Of a stretch of 42,846 bases of DNA, positions 31,145 to 37,959 are shown piece by piece (position 1 is the first letter of the stretch; every line of letters begins with the position of its first letter). Origin of the DNA: HGM13233 sp964478515. GTDB taxonomy: Bacteria; Bacillota; Clostridia; Oscillospirales; Ruminococcaceae. The translations under genes and the position numbers were made by a program. The stretch covers positions 1 through 42,846 of the forward strand of contig CAYZIL010000020.1 in assembly GCA_964478515.1 (NCBI GenBank). The letters are read 5' to 3'. The notes under the pieces were generated by a model. The model ran no database searches. It was not told the origin of the DNA and saw only the letters and a program-made list of their open reading frames with translations.

Positions 31145-32286
31145 AGGGGTACCGCTTGCGCAAACTTGACAAAAAAGGATTCACTCTCGTAGAGCTGTCA
31201 GTCGTGTTTGTAATACTGACAGTTGTCATTATGCTGACGACGACGCTTATTCTTTCCGGAACCGATATTTTCGGCACGAATGCCAAAATGAACACGGAAA
31301 AATTCGTCGGCGACACCGTATACAATTATGTCGTTGAGCAGCTGCGCAGCGCTACGCACATTGAAATAGCCGACTACAGCGCTCAGGTTGACAGCGGCAA
31401 CGCTCTGAGAACTGAAAACGGGCGGCTGTACGTCAGCGCCAATGCCGGCAATTACAAAGATCTTTACGGCGACTCATTTTACGGCGACTATTATATTGAA
31501 CTCAGCGTAGTCCGCAGTGCCGACAACAGCTCAATGCTGGACATAAGCGTTTGGGTGTATTCGGCGCAAGGGGAATTAAAATATACTATTGGCTCTTCAA
31601 TCAAGCCGCTCAACATCGGCCTGAACGGCAACAGCATTGAGCTCAGCGCCGCAGACAGCGAAAATTTTGCCGTTATTTACGATTATTACGGCGTAGCCAG
31701 TTCCGGCGGCACGGTAAGCGACGAAATTTGCGAGTTGCGCTATTACAGCGAATATCTCGGCGACCTTTACCGCTCGTACAGGGATTCGCTGGACGCCGCG
31801 CAAGATAGCAGTGAGCGCGAAAAATATGCGGCAGCCATCCGCTCGTCATTCAACTGTACTTCAACGCAGCCGACGTCGGCACAGTACTGTGCGCGCGTGC
31901 TGGACTTTTGCGACGGCAGCTGGCCGCTTTTCGACAATAATCTTTTGAGTTCGCTTGCCGCGGACGGCGACAGCGCACACGCGGCACTGTACTCGGCGCT
32001 GAACTCGGTGCAACTGCGGGTGCGTACGCTTTACCAGATTGACGACGGCGCCATTGTCGGCACGATATATTATGTAGTTGTTGACGGCGAGAGCGATTTC
32101 GCAGCGCGCCTTGTTTACGACACGCGCACGGACGACTGGTTTGTATATGTGCGCCAAAGCGGCAGCGCGTTTGTCAGCTACGACCTGTCCGCCTGCGCCG
32201 ACAGCGCGAGTGTCAGCGTCACGACACTTATGAAAGAATTGGAGTCCGGCACTGCCAGGGGCGGCGGGACTTGGGTAAAAATATAA
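31141..32286 (+). CDS. Minor prepilin (large, PilW/GspJ-like)
   Basis: A 381-residue prepilin: the leader ends KLDKKG before FTLVELSVVF, +5 glutamate kept, hydrophobic helix to about residue 38. The large extracellular part (about 340 residues) is Ser/Asp/Tyr-rich without recognisable domain and includes an inserted region of helices (SYRDSLDAAQDSSEREKY). Size and gene order suggest a PilW/GspJ-like tip subunit. ATGA overlap with the upstream prepilin; a TTG at 31156 after AAGGGG is an alternative start. Confidence 0.85.
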   Translation: MKGYRLRKLDKKGFTLVELSVVFVILTVVIMLTTTLILSGTDIFGTNAKMNTEKFVGDTVYNYVVEQLRSATHIEIADYSAQVDSGNALRTENGRLYVSANAGNYKDLYGDSFYGDYYIELSVVRSADNSSMLDISVWVYSAQGELKYTIGSSIKPLNIGLNGNSIELSAADSENFAVIYDYYGVASSGGTVSDEICELRYYSEYLGDLYRSYRDSLDAAQDSSEREKYAAAIRSSFNCTSTQPTSAQYCARVLDFCDGSWPLFDNNLLSSLAADGDSAHAALYSALNSVQLRVRTLYQIDDGAIVGTIYYVVVDGESDFAARLVYDTRTDDWFVYVRQSGSAFVSYDLSACADSASVSVTTLMKELESGTARGGGTWVKI

Positions 32287-32304
32287 AGCGGGGTAGAGCT
32301 GTAG

Positions 32305-33978
32305 ATGAAGAACATACCGATAGGTGAGGTGCTTAAGGAATACGGTTACGTCACCGAAGAGGAAATAAAAAAGGCGCTTGACGCCCAAAAACAGGGAAGT
32401 AAAAAGCGGTTGGGCGCGCTGCTTGTAGAGATGGGCTTCGTCAGCGAGCAGCAGCTGCTGCAAGCGCTGTCGCAAAAGCTGGGCTACCAGATAGTCAACC
32501 CGGAAACGACAAACATTGACAGCAAAGCGGTGGCGGTCATCCCGCGGCAGTTGGCGCAAAAATACAACCTTATTGCTGTCGGCGAGCACGACGGCAGGCT
32601 GGACGTAATAATGAGCGACCCGCTCAACTATTACGCAGTTGAGGATGTGCGGCAGATAAGCGGCATGACGCTGGATATTTCCATAGCCACCGAATCGTCA
32701 ATCAAAAACGCAATTGCGTTTTATTACGCGGAAATAGAAGCGCGCAAGCATGCTGAGTCGGCCAAAAGCGAGGCGGCCTTTGCGTCGGTACAGAACGCCA
32801 CAATAAATATTGATGAAAACGACGGCGACGCAACAGTCGTAAAGCTGCTTAACAGTATGCTCTCACAAGGGCGTGCCGCCGGCGCCAGCGACATCCATAT
32901 TGAGCCGTTTGAGGACAAAACGCGGGTGCGAATGCGCGTGGACGGCGTAATTATTGACTATATAACCCTGCCCGTGGGCATACACCAGTCGCTTATTGCC
33001 CGCGTCAAGATTATGTCAGGGCTTGACATTGCCGAGCGGCGGCTGCCCCAGGACGGCCATTTTCGCGCCAAAATTGACGACAACGACGTCAACATCCGCA
33101 CCTCCGTCATCCCGACGGTCTACGGCGAAAAAGCGGTGCTGCGCTTTTTAACGACGAACAGCAGCATTGACCGCGCCGAGTATTACGGCATGGACGAAGA
33201 CAATTATAAAAAGGTCTGCGAAATACTCAAAGCGCCGCACGGCATATTTTATATTACCGGCCCGACCGGCTCGGGTAAAACGACGACGCTGTATATGATT
33301 TTGGAGCGCATGGCGCAAAACCAGGTTAATATCTCCACTATTGAGGACCCGGTAGAGCGCAATATCGACCGCATAAACCAAATGCAGGTCAACCCGGTGG
33401 CGGGACTTACCTTTGAGACCGGACTGCGCTCGCTGCTGCGGCAGGACCCTGACGTAATCATGGTCGGCGAAACCCGCGACTCGCAAACGGCGGCAATATC
33501 TGTGCGCGCCGCAATAACCGGCCATCTGGTTTTCTCAACACTGCACACAAACGACGCGGTCAGCTCAATAGTAAGACTTGAAGACATGGGACTGCCGCGC
33601 TATATGATAGCGAGTTCCATAGTCGGCGTAATGGCGCAGCGTCTGGTGCGCAAGGTCTGTCCTTATTGCCGCAAGGAATACGCGCCCGACGCGTCCGAGG
33701 CGGCAATACTCGGCCCGACGGTAAAAAAACTGTATCGCGGTACCGGCTGCCCCTACTGCAAGAACACCGGGTACAAAGGGCGCATTGCCATACACGAGGT
33801 GCTGATTATCGACCGCGAGATGCGCCGGATGATAACCGACGGCGCCTCAATAGACGACATGACTGCTTACGCCATAAAAAAGCAGGGAATGAAAAACCTC
33901 AGCTACAGCGCCGCAATGCTTGTGGCGCAGGGCGTTACCACCACCGAAGAGCTGTTGAGAGTTACCTACTCACTGTAA
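32305..33978 (+). CDS. pilB: Type IV pilus extension ATPase PilB
   Basis: The hexameric motor for pilus extension. The 557-residue protein has an N-terminal MshEN/GspE-N domain (about 5-145, with LGALLVEMGFVSEQQLLQAL; MshEN domains can bind c-di-GMP), the Walker A GPTGSGKTT (319-327), Asp box (STIEDPVE), Walker B (DPDVIMVGETRD), His box (STLHTND) and a C-terminal zinc tetracysteine (CPYC and CPYC pairs, about 453-478). It follows the prepilin genes and precedes pilT. Confidence 0.96.
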   Translation: MKNIPIGEVLKEYGYVTEEEIKKALDAQKQGSKKRLGALLVEMGFVSEQQLLQALSQKLGYQIVNPETTNIDSKAVAVIPRQLAQKYNLIAVGEHDGRLDVIMSDPLNYYAVEDVRQISGMTLDISIATESSIKNAIAFYYAEIEARKHAESAKSEAAFASVQNATINIDENDGDATVVKLLNSMLSQGRAAGASDIHIEPFEDKTRVRMRVDGVIIDYITLPVGIHQSLIARVKIMSGLDIAERRLPQDGHFRAKIDDNDVNIRTSVIPTVYGEKAVLRFLTTNSSIDRAEYYGMDEDNYKKVCEILKAPHGIFYITGPTGSGKTTTLYMILERMAQNQVNISTIEDPVERNIDRINQMQVNPVAGLTFETGLRSLLRQDPDVIMVGETRDSQTAAISVRAAITGHLVFSTLHTNDAVSSIVRLEDMGLPRYMIASSIVGVMAQRLVRKVCPYCRKEYAPDASEAAILGPTVKKLYRGTGCPYCKNTGYKGRIAIHEVLIIDREMRRMITDGASIDDMTAYAIKKQGMKNLSYSAAMLVAQGVTTTEELLRVTYSL

Positions 33979-33997
33979 CGAAAGGCGGCGTCAAATA

Positions 33998-35047
33998 ATG
34001 TCTGTTATCACCGAACTTGTTGAATACGCCCGCGCGCAGGGTTGCTCTGACGTCCATGTGGCCGAAGACGAGCCGGTCAGAGTCCGGCTTTCCGGCGCGC
34101 TGCTGCCGGTGGCCACACAGCTGAACGGGCAGCAAATAACTATTGCCATCCGCTCGCTGTGCAGCGAGGCTCAGTTAGCACAGCTGGATGCCGGACGCGA
34201 CCTTGACTTTGCGTTTGCGCTGGCAAACGGCGCCAGACAGCGCGTGAACATTTACCGCCAGCAGGGAAAACTGGCGGCAGCTATTCGTCTGCTCAACGAC
34301 CGTATCCCGACTATTGAGGAGCTGGGCCTGCCGGCGGTTATAACGACGCTTGCCGACGCGCCGCGCGGGTTAATACTTATTACCGGACCGACGGGCAGCG
34401 GCAAATCGACAACGCTTGCCGCCATGTTGGAGCAGATAAATAAGACAAGAGCCGTACACATAATTACGGCGGAGGACCCTATAGAATACGTCTATACGCC
34501 CGACAAGGCTGCTATTCATCAGCGCGAGGTCGGTCGCGATGTTGCCGACTTTGCCGCAGCGCTGCGCTCGGCGCTGCGCGAAGACCCCGATGTAATTCTT
34601 GTGGGCGAAATGCGCGACTACGAGACTATTTCAGCCGCAGTGACGGCGGCCGAAACCGGTCACCTGGTGCTCTCTACGCTGCACACTACCGGCGCGGCAC
34701 AGACTGTGGACAGAATAGTCGACGCCTGTCCGGCCGAAATACAACAGCAAATGCGCGTGCAGTTGTCTATGATATTGCGCGGCGTCGTTACTCAAACGCT
34801 GTTGCCCTTGGCCGCCGGCGGCGGCCGCGTCGCGGCGACAGAGGTACTTACCGGCACCGACGCGGTGCTGAATCTGATTCGCGAAAACAAGAGTTACCAG
34901 TTACAAAGCTGTATGCAGTCCGGCGCCGCTGCCGGTATGCACACGTTAGACAGCAACCTAGCCGCGCTGGTAAAGTCCGGCTCAATAAGCCGCCAAAGCG
35001 CGCTTGCCGCCGCGGTATATCCCGCAGAATTAGCGCAACTAATATAA
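33998..35047 (+). CDS. pilT: Type IV pilus retraction ATPase PilT
   Basis: The hexameric motor that disassembles pili and drives twitching motility. The 349-residue protein has the PAS-like N-terminal domain (about 1-100), Walker A GPTGSGKST (130-138), AEDPIEYVY, Walker B DPDVILVGEMRD and the His box STLHTTGA. It lacks the N-terminal extension and zinc motif of PilB, which identifies it as the retraction type. Its presence argues for retractile pili. ATG with AAAGGCGG upstream. Last gene of the operon. Confidence 0.94.
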   Translation: MSVITELVEYARAQGCSDVHVAEDEPVRVRLSGALLPVATQLNGQQITIAIRSLCSEAQLAQLDAGRDLDFAFALANGARQRVNIYRQQGKLAAAIRLLNDRIPTIEELGLPAVITTLADAPRGLILITGPTGSGKSTTLAAMLEQINKTRAVHIITAEDPIEYVYTPDKAAIHQREVGRDVADFAAALRSALREDPDVILVGEMRDYETISAAVTAAETGHLVLSTLHTTGAAQTVDRIVDACPAEIQQQMRVQLSMILRGVVTQTLLPLAAGGGRVAATEVLTGTDAVLNLIRENKSYQLQSCMQSGAAAGMHTLDSNLAALVKSGSISRQSALAAAVYPAELAQLI

Positions 35048-35051
35048 AACA

Positions 35052-35077
35052 ACAGCCTGTCCTCGCGGACAGGCTGT
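35052..35077. terminator. Bidirectional hairpin between pilT and the HD gene
   Basis: A perfect 11-bp stem (35052-35062 with 35067-35077, loop TCGC) between convergent genes. The minus-strand side runs into TGTTTTATATT, the plus side into AATATTT, so it is better for the minus strand but can serve both. Confidence 0.75.
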
Positions 35078-35124
35078 AATATTTCGCAAAACAATATGCA
35101 AGCGCGAAAAGCGGCGGTAAAAAA

Positions 35125-35700
35125 CTATTTCTCTTTCGGCTTTTCGTGCAAATAGGTTGCCTCAAGGTCGGCGAGGTGCAGCTTAACCGCAAGAGGGTAT
35201 TTTTCAAAAGCGTTGCTCACCGTGTAGCCGCCGGTCTTGGCATTGTCGTCAAAGCCGCCCATGTGCCAGCGAATGGCGACCGCCTCTGCCGGTTTAAGGC
35301 GAAGGAAGCGCTCAATTAAAAACACTGACTTTTCACCGTGGCCGAAAGGGAACTGATCCTCAATGCTGAAATAGGGAACCTTTTCCCAGGCGCCAGACTG
35401 TTCGTTTTTGACGTTGCGCGTACTCTCTTTGTAAAAGTTGGCTTTACAGACGTCGTGCAGCAGCGAGACAATGGCCAGACTTTCGGGATTCTCGTCTTGC
35501 GCATAACGACTTGCCAGCACATCGTAAACGTTCAGAGAATGGTCTACCAGCCCGCCACGATAGGCGCTGTGAAAGCGCGTCGAGGCCGGTGCAACAAAAA
35601 AATCGGTATTGGTAGACAGCCACTCCAAAAGCTTGTCAGCGCCGGTGCGGCTGATGTGCTCGTTAAAAATTTCGGTAAATCTGGACTTTGAATCGGGCAA
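35125..35700 (-). CDS. HD-domain phosphohydrolase-like protein
   Basis: A 191-residue soluble protein with an HD metal-site pattern: His in FHSAYRGGLVDHSLNVYD, the HD pair in SLLHDVCK, then FGHGEKS and IRWHMGG. HD proteins hydrolyse phosphate esters of nucleotides; the substrate here is unknown. It starts with a TTG at 35700 after AAGGAG. It lies 10 bases after the PC4-like gene and shares its promoter. Similar proteins are common single-domain HD hydrolases in Clostridia and phages. Confidence 0.85.
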   Translation of the reverse strand: MPDSKSRFTEIFNEHISRTGADKLLEWLSTNTDFFVAPASTRFHSAYRGGLVDHSLNVYDVLASRYAQDENPESLAIVSLLHDVCKANFYKESTRNVKNEQSGAWEKVPYFSIEDQFPFGHGEKSVFLIERFLRLKPAEAVAIRWHMGGFDDNAKTGGYTVSNAFEKYPLAVKLHLADLEATYLHEKPKEK

Positions 35701-35710
35701 TTTTTACTCC

Positions 35711-35932
35711 TTACAGCTCTAGCGAGTCGAGCAGTTCTTTAAGCGCCATCGCCTCTTCTTTGGAAAGAGAGATGCCCTTGCCCATTTTTTCGTTTCCGGG
35801 AGCCCAGTCGCGGATATCGAGCTTGGGATCGCGGTCGTTCCAACTAATGTAGTTGACACAGCGACTCCAACCGTTGGCGTTTTCCGAAAGGACGCCGAGT
35901 TTTTCGACTATTTCATACTTGAATTCAGCCAT
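35711..35932 (-). CDS. PC4/YdbC family ssDNA-binding protein
   Basis: A 73-residue protein of the YdbC type (transcriptional coactivator p15/PC4 fold): AEFKYEIVEKLGVLSENANGWSRCVNYISWND, then KLDIRDWAPGNEKMGKGISLSKEEA. These bind single-stranded DNA with a curved beta-sheet dimer. Role in bacteria is not settled; replication or repair has been suggested. The ATG at 35932 follows AAAGGAG; the frame is open to 35959 without a site. Confidence 0.88.
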   Translation of the reverse strand: MAEFKYEIVEKLGVLSENANGWSRCVNYISWNDRDPKLDIRDWAPGNEKMGKGISLSKEEAMALKELLDSLEL

Positions 35933-35967
35933 AACAAACTCCTTTGCATGCAATATCAATTACTTAA

Positions 35968-35996
35968 AATATAGCATAAATAAATTATATATACAA
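35968..35996 (-). promoter_or_regulatory. Promoter of the PC4-HD gene pair
   Basis: On the minus strand: TTGTAT (35991-35996), 17 bases and TATATT (35968-35973), with TG one base before the -10 (extended -10). The surrounding 60 bases are very AT-rich, unlike the rest of the window. Confidence 0.65.
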
Positions 35997-36090
35997 TATA
36001 TTTATATTTATTATTTAGCGGCATTTTTTTGTTCACCGGCAAGATTTTTACAAGCGCAGTTGGGAATACCGGCAAACTTTGCCGCTGGAC

Positions 36091-36119
36091 TTGCAGACGC
36101 CGCGGCGGCGATATATAAT
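36091..36119 (+). promoter_or_regulatory. Promoter of the yitT-like gene
   Basis: TTGCAG (36091-36096), 17 bases and TATAAT (36114-36119), about 40 bases before the start codon. Confidence 0.7.
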
Positions 36120-36159
36120 CAATTGGCAAGACCTGTGCACGGGAAAGGTGCGGCAAAGA

Positions 36160-37005
36160 ATGCAAAAGCTCAGAGATTACGCGCTGATGACGGCCGGAAC
36201 GCTGCTGTTGTCCGCCGGCGTATATTTTTTCAAGTTTCCCAACAATTTTTCCACCGGCGGCGTCAGCGGAATTTCCGTAATACTGCAAGCGCTTGTGCCG
36301 GGCGTCAGCGCCGGTACATTTGTGCTGATTCTGAACACGGCGCTGCTGGCGGTCGGCTTTTTGGTTTTCGGCCGCAGTTTCGGTGTGCGCACCGTCTATT
36401 GCAGCGCGGTCATGAGCCTGTCGATTTTTTTTGCAGAGCGGTTTATTCCGCTGAGCGCACCGCTGACAGACCAGCCTCTGCTCGAGCTTATTTATTCCGT
36501 GGCCCTGCCCGCGGTCGGCAGTGCGATACTGTTCAACACCCACGCCTCCAGCGGCGGAACCGACATCGTCGCCATGATAATGCGCCGCTATACGCACATA
36601 GCTATTGGCAAAGCGCTGTTCGTCAGCGATTTTGCAATTACAATCGCATCTGGCGTCATTTTCGGCATTAAGACCGGTATGTTCTCGCTGCTGGGGCTGC
36701 TGATGAAGGCGCTGGTGGTCGACAATGTCATAGAGAACATTAATCTTTCCAAAAGCTTCATAATAATCACCGAGCACCCGAATACTGTCTGCGAATTTAT
36801 TACAAGTATGCACCGCACCGCCACGCTGCTTTCAGGCGAAGGCGCGTTTACTCACCACAACAAAAAGGTAATAATAACGGTGCTCAACCGCAGTCAGTCG
36901 GTAAAGCTGCGCCAGCATATTAAGAGCGTCGACCCGCAAGCCTTTATGATAGTGTCAAATACCAGCGAGATAATCGGCAAGGGCTTTCGCGAGACGCTGT
37001 CGTAA
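36160..37005 (+). CDS. YitT family membrane protein with DUF2179 domain
   Basis: A 281-residue protein with five or six membrane segments (about 5-190) carrying the YitT marks FKFPNNFSTGGVSGIS and LFNTHASSGGTDIVAMIM, followed by a cytoplasmic DUF2179 domain (about 200-280, with KKVIITVLNRSQ and DPQAFMIVSNTSEIIGKGF). YitT proteins are numerous in Firmicutes and their substrate is unknown. Start at the ATG at 36160 with an AAAGGTG site; a GTG at 36148 is possible. It has its own promoter and two terminator-like hairpins after it. Confidence 0.9.
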   Translation: MQKLRDYALMTAGTLLLSAGVYFFKFPNNFSTGGVSGISVILQALVPGVSAGTFVLILNTALLAVGFLVFGRSFGVRTVYCSAVMSLSIFFAERFIPLSAPLTDQPLLELIYSVALPAVGSAILFNTHASSGGTDIVAMIMRRYTHIAIGKALFVSDFAITIASGVIFGIKTGMFSLLGLLMKALVVDNVIENINLSKSFIIITEHPNTVCEFITSMHRTATLLSGEGAFTHHNKKVIITVLNRSQSVKLRQHIKSVDPQAFMIVSNTSEIIGKGFRETLS

Positions 37006-37021
37006 CAGACCCCGCCATTGA

Positions 37022-37045
37022 GCTGCCCGCCGCAAGGCGGGCAGC
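37022..37045 (+). terminator. First hairpin after the yitT-like gene
   Basis: A perfect 10-bp GC-rich stem (37022-37031 with 37036-37045, loop GCAA) 16 bases after the stop codon. The following tract is only CCAATATATTTT, so termination may be partial. Confidence 0.6.
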
Positions 37046-37138
37046 CCAATATATTTTGCGACAGAATGCGAGGGCCAGCCGGCGCTTGAAAAAAGAAGAA
37101 AAAGCAGACAGAAATAGTTTTTTAATTATCCGACAAAA

Positions 37139-37173
37139 AGGGCGAACCGAAAACGGTTCGCCCTATATTTTTT
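37139..37173 (+). terminator. Second, stronger terminator after the yitT-like gene
   Basis: An 11-bp stem (37139-37149 with 37154-37164, loop AAAA) followed by TATTTTTT. Between the two hairpins (37046-37138) no gene is visible. Confidence 0.85.
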
Positions 37174-37206
37174 AACGTATAATCAAATGGATTGCCGCAA
37201 TAAGCA

Positions 37207-37231
37207 ACAAAAAAACACCCATACAGGTGTT
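37207..37231 (-). terminator. Terminator of the tRNA-Gln/tRNA-Pro transcript
   Basis: On the minus strand AACACC (37226-37231) pairs with GGTGTT (37214-37219), followed by a run of T at 37209-37215. It lies 11 bases after the tRNA-Pro CCA end. Confidence 0.75.
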
Positions 37232-37242
37232 GTTTTGGATAA

Positions 37243-37319
37243 TGGTCGGAGTGGTGGGATTTGAACCCACGGCCTCTTGGTCCCGAACCAAGCACTCATA
37301 CCAGCTGAGCTACACCCCG
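37243..37319 (-). tRNA. tRNA-Pro (anticodon CGG)
   Basis: The reverse complement is a 77-nt tRNA with acceptor arm CGGGGTG/CACTCCG (one mismatch-type pair), T loop GGTTCAAATCC and encoded CCA (37243-37245 on the plus strand). The anticodon stem CTTGG/CCAAG encloses TTCGGGA, giving CGG, which reads CCG. It lies downstream of tRNA-Gln in the same transcript. Confidence 0.95.
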
Positions 37320-37326
37320 AAAAAAA

Positions 37327-37400
37327 TGGTTGCGGAACTAGGATTCGAACCCAGACAAACAGAGTCAGAGTCTGTCGTGCTACCATTACACAATTCCGCA
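37327..37400 (-). tRNA. tRNA-Gln (anticodon CUG)
   Basis: The reverse complement is a 74-nt tRNA starting TGCGGAA with T loop GGTTCGAATCC and encoded CCA (37327-37329 on the plus strand). The anticodon stem ACAGA/TCTGT encloses CTCTGAC, giving CTG, which reads CAG. It lies seven bases before tRNA-Pro on the minus strand and shares its promoter. Confidence 0.95.
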
Positions 37401-37412
37401 ACGTGCTATTAA

Positions 37413-37440
37413 ATTATATAATAAATATATTGAAAGTCAA
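37413..37440 (-). promoter_or_regulatory. Promoter of the tRNA-Gln/tRNA-Pro pair
   Basis: On the minus strand: TTGACT (37435-37440), 16 bases and TATAAT (37413-37418), 13 bases before the tRNA-Gln 5' end. The stretch 37441-37679 holds no gene; it contains a small GCGAAA/TTTCGC inverted repeat and a TATAAT box shortly before the next gene. Confidence 0.8.
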
Positions 37441-37679
37441 GACCGGACTGAAAAAATATTTTTTTATTTTGCCGCGACAGTCTTTGCCGGTATTTCTAAA
37501 ATGAATGACGCTTTGAATACAGCGGCAAAAAGCATGCTGCGGCGGGAAAAGCGCGACATAAACATTAAAAAATAGATAATTATTTGCGAAAACGTTTCGC
37601 GGTCGACCGGCTTCGACAAAAATTAGAAAACAATGGATTATAATACCTTTCATACGGGCTAAATTAGGAGGGGTGTACT

Positions 37680-37886
37680 TTGAATTATTCATCGACCGTA
37701 AGCAGCAATGTCAGAATTTTGCGCAACGACAAAGATATGACTCAAGAAGATCTCGCCTACACCGCCGATTTGAGCGTGTCGCACCTGAGCAAAGTAGAGC
37801 GCGGCATAACCAGTCCGACGGTAAAAACATTACAACGCCTGGCAGACGCGCTGAACGTAGGCATAACTTCGTTCTTCGCTACTTGA
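37680..37886 (+). CDS. XRE-family helix-turn-helix regulator
   Basis: A 68-residue protein that is little more than one Cro/CI-type helix-turn-helix: NVRILRNDKDMTQEDLAYTADLSVSHLSKVERGITSPTVKTLQRLADAL. Such short XRE proteins act as dimeric repressors. The start is a TTG, seven bases after GGAGGGG. The gene is flanked by the tRNA promoter (divergent) and valS. It has no partner gene to identify a toxin-antitoxin role. The target is unknown. Confidence 0.88.
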   Translation: MNYSSTVSSNVRILRNDKDMTQEDLAYTADLSVSHLSKVERGITSPTVKTLQRLADALNVGITSFFAT

Positions 37887-37901
37887 GCGCCGCGCTCGCT
37901 A

Positions 37902-37930
37902 TTGACATACCCGTCTGGAAAAGAGATAAT
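37902..37930 (+). promoter_or_regulatory. Promoter of valS
   Basis: TTGACA (37902-37907), 17 bases and GATAAT (37925-37930). The leader is only about 25 bases, so there is no T-box riboswitch, which often controls valS in Firmicutes. Confidence 0.8.
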
Positions 37931-37959
37931 AAAAGTCAGATATTTTCGGAGGGAACAGT

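Noticed and set aside
37680..37886. XRE gene as a phage repressor or antitoxin
   Set aside because: No phage, integrase or partner genes lie nearby; it is flanked by tRNA genes and valS. tRNA genes can be integration sites, but no duplicated tRNA end was seen.
37902..37959. T-box riboswitch before valS
   Set aside because: The leader is only about 25 bases from the promoter, far too short for a T-box, and no TGGNACC-type segment is present.
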